From Styela clava (taxonomy: Eukaryota > Chordata > Ascidiacea > Stolidobranchia > Styelidae): a stretch of DNA of 64,000 nt. The stretch lies in assembly GCF_964204865.1 (NCBI RefSeq), contig NC_135259.1, positions 7,574,974-7,638,973 on the forward strand, read 5' to 3'. This document shows positions 49,749-60,590 of the stretch, piece by piece; position 1 is the first letter of the stretch; the number at the start of each line of letters is the position of its first letter. The notes under the pieces are model-generated. The model was not told the DNA's origin and ran no database searches. It saw only the letters and a list, made by a program, of their open reading frames with translations. The translations under genes and the position numbers were made by a program.

Positions 49749-50734
49749 TCAAGCCCCTGCTTCGCATATATACACAATCTCGCAACAATGTACACAATTT
49801 TTATCACCTCCCGAATTACTTGGCTGTTCTGCATACCAACCCGTGTTATTTTCAATTGAAACTTCGCCATCAGCCCGGATGAATTTACCTTCATGCTTGC
49901 TTAAACCAACCCAAGTGTGCTCGTTGCCAGCTGTGATCAATGACATTAATTCGCTGCAACAAAAATAACAACAAATTTACATAGTTCAATTGATTATTTC
50001 GGCTATTTCATCTTTCATACGCATATACGGATCCACTGGCGCAGAGATATAAAGCAAGCTGAAGTAGATATTTTTGGCGTAATCCAAACTAATAGTAGCA
50101 TAATAATCTAACATCCTACTTTTGCCACTTGGTACAACACCAGAATCAACGTAAATGTAAGTAATGAGGTGTTTGATTTTATTCACAAGATAGCTGTTAG
50201 TTAGGGAATTGTAACTTCATTGACATAGATCATGCAACGCAAAGAGATTAGAATTACTCTCACCTGATTGAACTATATTAAATTTGTTTCGCGGGCAGAA
50301 CAGCATTGAATATTGGCACCTCACCGCGGGTCGCACAATTTGTTTTTGTGGGCCACATTTTGCCTGTGGGACACCTATGATTTAGTCGAAAGCTTTGGCC
50401 ACTAGGACACGGCACTCACCATAAATCGTATCTCCCATAAATCTAACGAAAAAATGAATTTGAAAATAACCTTTGGCTCCAGAAAATACCGATTCACTTG
50501 CGCAAAGACATAGAGCAGGGAAACCTAAATAGACTCTCGTAACCCCAATTAATAATTAGAAAATATTCAACTTTGAATACGTCGATCACCTGAGAAAGGT
50601 AGGGTTTCTAAAGCCCGCAGATGCCAGATCCGCTCCTTGATTCTGGCAGTTAGATTTTGCTGTTGCGTAATTGACTCGATCATTGAATAATTTGTAGTAA
50701 AAGCCGTTGCTTGATTGGTACCAGCCTTTGAATT
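49749..50734 (-). pseudogene. C-type lectin gene fragment, two exons, first exon missing
   Basis: Exon 50590-50734 (phase 1 in, phase 2 out) encodes the first half of a C-type lectin domain: FKGWYQSSNGFYYKLFNDRV, then AKSNCQNQGADLASAGF. Exon 49749-49953 continues in phase: ELMSLITAGNEHTWVGLSKH, FIRADGEVSIENNTGW, YAEQPSNSGGDKNCVHC, and ends EIVYICEAGA. The join is clean, but about 15 residues normally present between the third conserved Cys and the last strand are missing (NCVHC runs straight into CEIVYIC). The fold's final loop is therefore deleted. EQPSN occupies the ligand-motif position. No signal or membrane exon is found upstream on this strand. The intron contains a ~65-bp segment (50021-50087) duplicated at 50483-50547. 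Confidence 0.65.
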
Positions 50735-52777
50735 CTGTTTAAAAGACGAATAAGAACCATAATATGTAGATGTTTCTTTTATTGATATTATTTGTCTTAG
50801 CGATGGGTGCAACGTGCTAAGAGAAGGAACACGTCGTTGCATCACTAAATCATATTCCGTGGGGACGATTCATTGCGAAAGAGTGCGGGGCCATTTGGCA
50901 TTGTTTGGTGGCTTACGCACCGGTACGACTTCCTCCTACAAGACCATGTATCAAAAACGAATAACTTGTTGACTATTCCCACATCCGACATGATATGGTG
51001 ACCGGACGAGAAGTAGTAGATCCACAGCTGATGATTGAGCTGTATCATGGCTTTCCTCTCGCTCGAGATAGACAAGAAAATCATACACTATTCTAGAGGT
51101 AAGATCGGGGCCAAAAATTTCATCCCGGCCCGATCCAGGCCCGTGAGTATTAAACCCGACTCAGCCCGAGCCCGACTAATTAACTGGATTTGCAATGCCC
51201 GAGCCCGAAGAAAAACCCAAAATTTCATATTTTATTTAGGAGTTTTTTGAATTGTCGTTGCAAGAGTTTAGTTCAGTATGTGTCGTGTTGATGAGTATCC
51301 ACACATAGTTTTAGTATATATTTTTATTAAACATGTACTTTTTAAAAAAAAATTTAATGATAGAGAAGCCCGGCGCGACCCGAACGTGATGATTGACATT
51401 TCAGGCCCGACCCGGCCCGATTTTCGGGTTGCGTGTGCTCGTGCTCAGGTCTTAGCTCTACGAATATCCTATTTTCATCATTTTTAATAATTACTTAGAT
51501 ACAATATTAAATAATTAGTTACGCGAAGGCTAATGATTAATGAAGTCATTATTCAAAAATCACCGTCTTCCCTAAAAACGGAATTTCCGGTTTTGCAATG
51601 TTAGAGCCATAAGAAGCCATCGTCGACATCGCAGATTACACACAGGAATGGTGAAATTTCTGATATTTGAACTTTTATACGCCATACGCTTATCATTTGT
51701 GATAGTAAATTATATAACATTTTCACGATTCAATTTCTTAATAAAATATATTGAGAACAGGCTCTAAATGATATTAATTTAAAATGAGATAAATAGTCCA
51801 CATTTTGCTTCGACACTTTTTCTCAGTTGTTCCAGAACATCTATAAATAAAAGTGGAAGTTTGAGTTAGTAAAATTTGAGATTGTTTATTTTTTATTGTC
51901 AAGTCACAATGGTCTACTTTTATTAGTGAGGGAATCAGAAATCACCCAAAAAATCACAAGACATAATTTTTAGGAAGCAAAGAGAATGTTTGTGAGTTAT
52001 TGGGTTTGGATTTGCAGTGATAATGAAACACTTTTGGCACCAAGATCGAAGAAAACTTGATGCAAACGCGAGTTAAGTCAAACGTTTATTGGTCACGATC
52101 AAACAGTGTGTAAACAAGAGAGCTACGCCCAAATATATGGACACGTCTGTTCGCAGTACAGTACGGTTTACCGTACCGTCGATCACCGTAAGGAAAAAAA
52201 TCTTAGCAAAGTACCGTAAGGACTTCGTTACGAACCATCGACGTTCGATGGCACGTTATCAAAAAGAAGAGGAGTGTCGGCTATGCGTCCGCAGAACATT
52301 CAGTGACGTCATAGCAAACAAAAACAAATCTCACAGAGCGAACAGAAATATTTGGAATAAATAAAAGTAATAGCCTTCTGGAGAAACATTTCATCTTTAA
52401 CCAGTAAAAATTTCGAATCAATCGGTCCAGCTATGAAAGGAAAAAGCGGTTTTTTAGATTTTCCATCAGATGTCCAAAAAGTGTCAAAGAACAACAACAA
52501 AAAGACCAACATAACATTGAACGATCGTTATGTCCACTACGTGTCCAATAACCACACGTTTTCAAGTAAGGCAAACTATAATTTGGAAACCCCTAAAATG
52601 CTGTTTGTATGGAGGCATGTGAGCTGTCGCGTTCTGCTAATTGTAATTGACAAACAATGTGAACATCGAAAATTACCTGGGTATTTACAAATAAAATTGG
52701 TTGGGTATTGAAACGCGTCTCGCAGCATAATTTTAATGTGATTAGGACATCACAATTGTATTTTAACTTTTTTGCAG
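50735..52777. other. Repeats between lectin fragments
   Basis: Contains a repeat copy at 50950-51080 shared with 44400-44560 and a GC-rich MITE at 51097-51461. At 52433-52711 there is an open frame of 92 codons beginning MKGKSGFLDFPSDVQ that may belong to the transmembrane-protein fragment that follows but has no clear splice junction to it. Confidence 0.45.
51097..51461. mobile_element. GC-rich MITE
   Basis: The ends AGAGGTAAGATC and (inward) AGAGCTAAGACC are inverted repeats, and CCCGGCCCGA-type blocks occur in both halves (GGCCCGATCC at left, GGCCCGATTTTCGGG at right). Its GC content contrasts sharply with the surroundings. Resembles short hAT-type elements; no clear target duplication. 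Confidence 0.55.
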
Positions 52778-54401
52778 TGTATTCAAATTATTTGGAAAGT
52801 TCAACAAAAAAGATGGACCTTGTCGTGCGGATAACATTTGTTGTCGTGGCGTCGAAGGTCTTGAGAACAATTGCACTGCAGGACAAATGGTAAAAACTGG
52901 TTGCGGAAATTTAGTAAGAATTCTAGATGATGGACCAGGTACATCCGGGAAATTAAGTTCATCAGATTGTGCTGTAGTGAACAAAATATCCAACAAGTTG
53001 AGTACAGATTTGAAAGGTAGGGAAATTTCGACACGACATGAACTATCTATGCCTGAAGATGATCTGTCAGAAGTACACGAAATGCGTGTAAAATACCATA
53101 GAATGTCAATCTTAAAACGTCTTGAAAACGAGAAAAGCTCTATGTCAATTGATGTAAATGCTGTAGGTTCAATGGCGGTTCAAATCCCAACTTTAAGGTA
53201 CCCTCCAGAAATGAATTATCGACTATTACAGGCAAATCGAAGTATTGATATGCTTGAGATTGGAGATCATTTGAAGGACGATTCAATTTCAGAAATTACG
53301 ACTGAAAAAACGTTTCATAACGTCAATGGAACAGATCAGAGTGACCAAGTTATTTTGTCTAATAACTTATTTTGTCTAGCACACTCGGAGAAACAAATTA
53401 AGAAAGTGGTGACTCATCTACTGACGATATTGCGGATCAAACATCGGTATTAGGTTTTTTTTTAAAAAAACTTCACGTGACTTTCTTCTATCCGAGAATA
53501 AAATATTTGAAGAAAAAGTTTCTCCAGTGGTTAGATAAAATTGTGACGTCATTAAAAAAAGAGCAGGAAAGCTGAATTTGCAGAAGTTATCAACGAAATC
53601 AATGACAATTTTTTAGATGACGAAAGCAAAACGGAACTTGACGGCAGGGTTTCAGAAGACATCATTATGAGGAAAATTGCTTAATTGCAGCGAAATCGAG
53701 AGGATTTTCCAGTACAACAATCATCTCTGACGTCATTTCTGGCGGAAGAGCTTACAGTGGAAGGATTCAAACCTCAATCTCCAGACTTTTCATCTACTAA
53801 CATGCACAAAGAGGACGACACCACTGAAAAAAATCCGCTACTGCCGGTTGGGTGTTTGTAAATTTCCTTGTCCCAACATCGGCAAATATGATGCTGAAAC
53901 ACAAGTTGAAGAACGCAGTTTGGCAGATAAAGAAAGTGTGATGTCTCATGCTACCGACCACTCCACCTATCAAGCCTATTTGAAAGGTAGGTACAAAACA
54001 TATTTTCTATCGATATACATAAAATAAATATTTGTATTACAACATAAATCCTGATGCGTTTTCCTTCTCGATTGCGCCATACCATATTGATAAAAACCCT
54101 TGAAATAGCTTATCAATATGCTAAGCTCCATCTATCTTATAATTATTTAAACACGAATAGCCTATTTTGTCAATAAATTCAGTTTTGGTAATATAATTAG
54201 TTTTTGAAGTTAGGCTCAACGTTTTTTTTTTATTTCTTTTCTTTTAATCATAAAAATCTTCCAAAATAAGCGTGAAAATATTTTCAGACGAGATCGGTGA
54301 AGTGCGGGACGTTGCGAGAAGATATCGTAATATTTCTGTTATACTGATGATGATCAACATATTACTGTTACTTGGTGTAATTGGTGGAACGGCATACACA
54401 G
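52778..54401 (+). pseudogene. Fragmented gene for a type II transmembrane protein
   Basis: A reading frame opens after the acceptor TTTTTTGCAG at 52777. It runs to 53453 through a cysteine-containing segment (CRADNICCRGVEGLENNCTA) and a long acidic, hydrophilic region. A donor option at 53017 (TTGAAAG|GTAGGG) mirrors the one at 53989 (TTGAAAG|GTAGGT), so the exon appears duplicated. Exon 54288-54401 follows in phase. It encodes EIGEVRDVARRYRNISVI, then a hydrophobic segment (MMINILLLLGVIGGTAYT), giving a cytoplasmic tail and one membrane anchor in N-in orientation. Between 53454 and 53900 the frame is broken by stops and at least one one-base shift near 53858. Downstream ectodomain exons are not found before the LINE remnant. 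The exit phase (1) equals the entry phase of the lectin exon at 50734, hinting at a lectin-receptor family. Confidence 0.45.
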
Positions 54402-54739
54402 GTAAGATAAATGTACATACCACTTAGTACGAGTAATTTACCGCTGAATGAGCACCTTTCTGGCGGAAACGACTGAAAGAAATCCGTGTGGTGGCGCTTT
54501 TTTTTAAATCAGTTAATTTATAAATAATGCAATCGGCCCAAATGAGCTCAGGAAAAAATTGAAAATCAATGAAATAAAAGTTATATATCATAATATATCC
54601 ACCTTCAATTAATTACTAGAATTCAGAAGGCATACTGTGAGTGTGATTGAAACTCGATCTTAAATAGAGCTTGACACGCCGGACTTTTGCACAAAATTTG
54701 AAACTGAGGTATATCTAGTCAAATTTGTTCCATCATCAA

Positions 54740-56160
54740 ATTATTACGTTGTTCTTGATGGCTAGCACCAGCTGATGGACATACCTAATCTCTTCTAGAA
54801 TTCCCTAAAGCTCAGTTCTTCGGCCTACATTGTTCCTAATATTCATCAATGATATTCCATATGATCTCATTTGCAATTTACCTAATTCAGCTGACGACAC
54901 AACATTTTACATGAAGTCTCGACCCTGTGTCCGATAAACAATGCCGTTTGGATCTTGCTAATCGTAGGAAACAGACTTGTCACGGGGTTCCGAATAAGAG
55001 GCGCAGTGGCTGGCAACTATTATATTGAAAAGAAAAGTCTTGTCGTCAAATCAATATATCAATTCTGATGTAGCTCCAATTCCAATTTCGGGAAATCCTA
55101 GAGTCTAGGACAGGGTCGTCCAACCCGTGGCCCGCGGGGCACATGTGGCCCACCGAAGGTCCCCGAGTGATCCGCGCGGTTTTATTCGAATCACGATGCC
55201 TTTCACAAACTGGGCCATTATTGAAATTTCTAATAAAAAAAAATATTCTTGGTCATTCAATCGCTTGAGAAGTACCACCCAGCTATTGGAAGCTTATTTC
55301 TTATTTATGTCCCTTTGTGAGCGTTACTGCTGGAGAAAGATGCCTTGTATTTCAATTTTTTTTTCTGTGAAGCTAGAAAAGGTAGTTTTTATGACCTTAA
55401 TATTTGATAGCAGTTATTTGTACGAGCAAGTTGTTTTGTGGATGAACCATGTCAAATCCCCCGCGAGATCACTAATTTCTGATAGTCATATGAAAAATTC
55501 GGTATGCATGGCTGCATCGACTATCGCACCGAATATGGACAAACTTACTGAATGAAAGCGGTGTCATACTTGAAATTAAAATATCTATGTGTGGTAAAAA
55601 CTTTTGACTTAACTGTATCTTTGTATTTTTATTGTTTTTATAATTTTGGTGTGATTATTTTTTATTTTTTTCAATAATCAGTAGTCGGTGTAGTGAAAGC
55701 TAGAACATAACAACCGTGTCAAGTGGCCCGCTCAATCATTCGTAAACTAAATGTGTCCCTTTGGCCAAAAAGGTTGGACAACCCTGGTCTAGAACCTAGG
55801 CAAATAATCTAAGTTCGGCTGGTTGGTCTCACCATATCAAAAGAATTGACTTGGAATGAATATAAAACGTCAGTGGCTCGAAACGCGTCAATGAAATTTG
55901 GATCTCTTGGCCGTGCACGCCGATATTAGTCCCGCGGAAGCATACTGCACTTGAAATCACCAATACGTCCATGCATTGAGTATTGCTGTCATATTATGGC
56001 TTGTGTACCGTTTTAAAGTTTTAAACCATCTAGAGTAGACCGAATTCAAAAAAGAACTGCGCCCGAACTACAAACTCCTAACCACCAAAGAAAAGCTACT
56101 TTGCTGTGCTTATTTACAGATATCATAATGTGAACTGGCAGAACTTGTTTCCTCAAAGAA
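54740..56160 (+). mobile_element. LINE retrotransposon remnant (reverse transcriptase end)
   Basis: Translated pieces on the plus strand match non-LTR reverse transcriptases. Around 54830-54950 there is FINDIPYDLICNLPNSADDTTFY, in shorter pieces FINDIPYDL and ADDTTFY, the latter carrying the catalytic (A/F)ADD box. At 55800-56160 there is SKELTWNEY, VARNASMKFGSLGRARR and HLKSPIRPCIEYCCHIMAC, the typical C-terminal region of jockey/CR1-like ORF2. Many frameshifts and stops are present. A hAT element (55111-55786) interrupts it. Confidence 0.75.
55111..55786 (+). mobile_element. Internally deleted hAT transposon inserted in the LINE remnant
   Basis: A 676-bp element with ends CAGGGTCGTCCAACCCGTGG and (inward) CAGGGTTGTCCAACCTTTTT. 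It is flanked by GTCTAGGA (55103-55110) and GTCTAGAA (55787-55794), a 7-of-8 target duplication. A 142-codon frame (55127-55555) ends KSPARSLISDSHMKNSV then TIAPNMDKLTE. This resembles the C-terminus of hAT transposases of the GTF2IRD2/ZBED5 type, which normally have a (L)TDEHL...P.I..L pattern. Only this end of the transposase remains. Confidence 0.8.
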
Positions 56161-57053
56161 GTTTCCACTCGTCAAACTTGGTTGAGTGAACAAGATAGTA
56201 AAAATTTTCATTTTCGCCTAATATTTATTCAATTCATCAATCAAACGAGATTATTTTAATTTGATCTTTGCTATCATTTTTATATGAAATGATTGAAGAA
56301 AATTGACCGTGATGAGATGATTCATAATTATATATATGTTAGTTTGAATCAATAGTGTATATCTGAGAAATATAATTTCTCGTTACCAATAATTGATTTA
56401 TATTACTTCGTTCGCCACATTTGTATGATTAAATTGACAACTAAAGCCTGTATCATAAGTTACAACAAATACCAATCGAAAAATAAATGCGGGGACATAC
56501 AATTCTGTGAAAATTTGTAGCATGAATTCATTATATTTCCAAGACTTATTCTGACAAGACTTTAAATTGAATAGAAATGTTTACGGACATCGTGGAAATG
56601 GATATAATAAAAGTCGTAGTGTTGGGAAGAAGGTAATTCTAATAAATATTATGATATTGCTTTGAAAATCTCTCTCTATATAATCCTTTGTTCAAGCAAA
56701 AATTTTATTCTTTACAAAAGCTGTAGTTTAGTACTGCAGACCGTGTAGCGATTTGAACATCATGGCTTCTAAATTTTCTACTAGCGATCCTTACGGTTTT
56801 TGTAATTCGAAAACGAAAACAGGCAAAATAAGTATTCATCTTCATTAAAAAATTGAAAATAAATTTTGTTATCCAGAAAAGGGGGAAGACATGCGAAAGT
56901 TTTGCGTAACATATTGCTTTTGCTAAATTTGTCATAAGATCGAGGATAAAACTTTCGAGATAATCGATATTTCAATTTCATCCTTTGAAATTATTTGGTT
57001 TTGAATATATTTTGATACTTTTATAGAATATTATGTCCAAACTAGATCGAAGC

Positions 57054-57700
57054 ATGAATTGGAAAATACTGTTTGCTTTGTGCAGCTTTGTAGCATCCAC
57101 AAGAGCATTGACTTGCCCTGAATGTGGCAGTTTCCCCTGTCCACAGGTATTATGCCAGAAAGGAAGTTCATTGGCAAAAGGTGTATGTGGGTGAGTATTT
57201 GAGTAGTGATTGTTTGGTTTTTTCAAGCGTTTTTTTTTTAAGCGTACGATGTGTACGACTAAGTTATAATGGAATCAGGATAGTCCCACACATGACATCA
57301 AGTTTGCATCAGTACGCTTTATTTGCACGTTGCCGCACATTAAAAAAGCCAATGAGACTTCAAACTTGATCGTGTTTCTGGCATATATTCGTTTGGTGGC
57401 GATCTTTCACAAAATCATGGCAGATCTGGAAAGCTATGTAATAACCTATAAAATTACCGCATTAATATCTGAGATTGCTTTTTTTTTAAATTTTATATGA
57501 ATTACAGTTGCTGCGATGTATGTTCGAAGCAAGAGGGCGATTCATGTGGCGGGCTATGGAACCTTGACGGAACTTGTGATTCTGAAAAAAATCTGGAATG
57601 CTACTATGAGCAACCTAAACCGATACATCTGAACAATGGAGAGGTCATTCACATTAGAGTGGACAAACAGAGACCAGGAATTTGCAGAAAAACCATGTGA
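57054..57700 (+). CDS. Secreted single IGFBP-domain protein (copy A)
   Basis: Two exons, 57054-57190 and 57508-57700, joined in phase 2, give 109 residues. Signal peptide [18 protein letters not shown]; mature protein starts [13 protein letters not shown]. The IGFBP signature [19 protein letters not shown] spans the junction, followed by [18 protein letters not shown] and the C-terminal PGICRKTM. Twelve cysteines are spaced as in an IGFBP N-terminal domain; in that family the domain binds insulin/IGF peptides. An upstream in-frame ATG at 57033 would add seven residues before the signal peptide. AATAAA lies at 57785-57790, 85 bases after the stop. The GCGCC-like core is better kept here than in copy 1. 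Its closest relative is the gene at 61373. Confidence 0.87.
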
Positions 57701-58557
57701 ATTTTTTTCCATTCAACTTTTATTCAATAATGACATATTGACATATTTTGTCATCTTTGATTCTCCCTGTGTCAATATATTAAAAATAAAATTGTGTTTG
57801 TAGTAGAAAATTAGTAGTAAAGTAAAAGGTTTGGAACCCAATAATATGGAAATTACAAATAAATTAAAAGCAATTGTCAATTTAGCCTCTGATACGATTT
57901 GAAGAAAAGATAAACAATATTATTAATATGTTTTACGACATACTTAACCTGCTCAATAATATCTATTCACATCTCTAGATCGTAAGGTATGGAAAAGTTT
58001 CTGGACGACATTTGGTTTCAAGATAATAGGACGAGAATCTATGGAATATCAAAAATTTGAAACCGATAAGAAAGATTATTCTGTCCAATAAATTCCATAA
58101 AAGTGGCTCTGTTTTGTTTTTTCAATTTGGGCTTAGAAAGCGAAAAGTAGAAAATGTAAGGAAGCACTAATGTGGGCATTTATCTCAATGGAGTGTGATT
58201 GGGAGAGAAAAACATTTTTATGAAATGAATTTTATAAATTTATATGCAAAAAAAAATGATAAACGTTCAGGAAGACACGTTTCGCCGTTTAAAATTGCAA
58301 TAAGACGCCAAATATATATAACACTGCGGCTACATGGAGCAAAGTAATTTTGTGTCTATACTCTCATGCGACTGGCGACTTGATTTAAATGCACATAACA
58401 TCAAAGCAATTGTTTTCTAAAGCGATTTGTGACCAGTTTTAATTTGGATTTAATATTACAATTACAAGAGTATATTAAAAGATATAGTGGTACCTAACAG
58501 CTGCAATCTAGTGGTGTATAGCGATTTTGACAATTATGGCAGTTATTGCGTCATAGC

Positions 58558-58734
58558 CAGTGGTGGGATTCAGCCGATTCGCACCGGTTCTATAGAACCG
58601 TCTCACGAAATTTTATGAGATCAGCGAACCAGTTAGCATTACTGAAAAACATGACTTTTTGCAACAGAACCGGCTGAAAAGTATGACATTTGTGTGATGG
58701 AACCGGCTGACAAAAAATTTGAATCTCACCACTG
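58558..58734 (+). mobile_element. hAT-type MITE with target duplication, absent from copy B
   Basis: A 177-bp element with ends CAGTGGTGGGATTCAG and (inward) CAGTGGTGAGATTCAA. Flanks are GTCATAGC (58550-58557) and TTCATAGC (58735-58742). The equivalent place in copy B, at about 63128-63150, reads GCGTCATAGCTTATTCAA without the element, a natural empty site. Confidence 0.92.
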
Positions 58735-59201
58735 TTCATAGCATATTCAAGCTTTCATACAAATTTAAATCTTCTGAAAAAGTTTCCAACAAACTGATAT
58801 ATCTCACATATTTGCGTTTGTTTAAGAATATGAAAACAATAAAGCGAGCAATGCTGAAATATCGGACATGGATGGCAAATAACTTACGCCAGTGCCGGTA
58901 GACCTTACGGTAGCGACTCATACCAAAATGTGTCGGAACACCGACGTAATTCATCAGGCGTGGCGGGATAAAAACGGTGTTCCTATGAATAAGAATAATA
59001 AAGCAAAATTTTGGATGAAACAATAGATCTCATCGGATTCAGGGAAATATGAGTACAAATAAAAATGATAACGTTTTAAGGGCAACCACGGGAACCTTTA
59101 AAGCAATTGGTTCTAAAGAGAAAATCGATTTTTTTTTGTCTACAACAACAACAACAAAAAGAAGATTTCTAATTAAAATAACAAGAACATAACGAGAATA
59201 T

Positions 59202-59586
59202 CGGTTGGAAACCGAAGACTTATCGATCGATAGTTAGGGGATCCCCAAAACAGAAACTGCAGTTTCGATTCATCCGCTTTTGTAACTTGCGCACTGCGCA
59301 TCGCACACACACATTCGGCGGGTTTCAAAATTCTCTCGCTTTACAAAAATCTAGATCACTATATCAGTAATTGATTGATAACTCGCTAATTATACGACAT
59401 AATTCGTCCAAAATCAATAGGCTTCTGGTCCGAGATAAGATGAATGCACATGCAAAATCTGGAGCAGATTCAATCTCGCTTTCGTGAGATATCGCGTGCA
59501 TCTAACAGACACACAGACATACAGACAGACACACATACAGACAAATACCTATCAATATACTTACCGATCTTAAGATCGATAAGTAA
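59202..59586 (-). repeat. Intact copy of the palindrome-ended dispersed repeat
   Basis: Inverted relative to the copy at 7157-9517 and uninterrupted, about 385 bp. It includes a CAGACA-rich microsatellite (about 59507-59545) where the other copy has GTCTGT repeats. Within copy A of the segmental duplication only, so inserted after or lost from copy B. Confidence 0.75.
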
Positions 59587-60590
59587 TAACAAAACTTACT
59601 GTAGATCCATCTCATGTCTAACAAAATGAAATTGTAGCACTGGCCTAAATTAGTATCGCCATATAAAAGCGGATTCACAGCTGAATTGAAAAATATTCAA
59701 ACTATTTTTGTCTCGCCATATATCAGATAAATTGTACAGACTTAGAATTTTGTTTTAGATGATTTGTACAGATTTATAACTTTGGAACTGTCATGCGTTC
59801 ACCCCAAGATGATAATGTATGCACTCAAATGTAGGCCAGAGAGTCATGTGATGCATTCTGCCTCCAGACATCACCAAACTCATTGACAGGTTTACCATCT
59901 CATATAAATTGAAATTATGTAAAATAAAATAACTCGATAGTATGTTGAAACAAAAATAGTTAATGTATTTAAAATTTTGGGATTTTAAATATTTTGTAAT
60001 AAAACACTTACCTCACATTATAAGTTATTGTTTAAAAGCTAGCATACTTGTCAGAAATTTGGGAAAAAAATAAAAGTGCAAAGAAACAATTTAAGAAAAT
60101 GTCATTGCTTACAATAAAGATAACTCAACATATTAATCACATGTACACCTAAGTTCATAAAAATACTCAAATGCAGTATATATTTTGCTATGACCATATT
60201 TTCATAATTATTAACCCTTTCAGTGGTCGGGGGTTAACATGTAACAAACTATTTGTCTTTACGCTATGAAATTTTTTGTGTATATGAAAAAGTATGCAAT
60301 TAATAATTAATTGTGTTTAATAGTTATAACCAACAACTATCTTGATTAACTACTACAATTCTATAGCTGAATAAAATCATTTCAACAATCATTTTTAGAG
60401 TTTGTTCTGTAGCTATCGTTTTTATACAACAGATGCTTTAAGAGATTTTACCTTTATTGTATGAAATGTATCATAGAATTATTTGAATGGGTAACTTCCG
60501 AAATTACATTTTGCATCTAGAAGACTACAATTTACTGGTAAGTTCAGGTCAACTGCTCTTAGTAATTGATCGTTTCTAAATGAATGGTAT

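Larger units (their letters stand above)
56210..60590 (+). repeat. Tandem segmental duplication, copy A
   Basis: Matches copy B (about 60591-63970) over most of its length: upstream flank, both exons, the intron ends, the 3' flank (TCTGGACGACATTTGGTTTC block) and far 3' landmarks (ACTCAAATGTAGGCC). Differences are concentrated insertions: the MITE at 58558-58734 and a block at about 58885-59630 containing a dispersed repeat are present only here, and the gene's intron is longer in copy B. Confidence 0.85.

Noticed and set aside
52089..52364. 91-codon plus-strand ORF, Arg/Lys-rich
   Set aside because: Adjacent to repeated sequence and palindromic GTACCGTA-type motifs; no family recognised and no regulatory or splice support.
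55127..55555. 142-codon ORF as a host gene
   Set aside because: It lies inside a hAT element with inverted ends and target duplication and resembles a transposase C-terminus.
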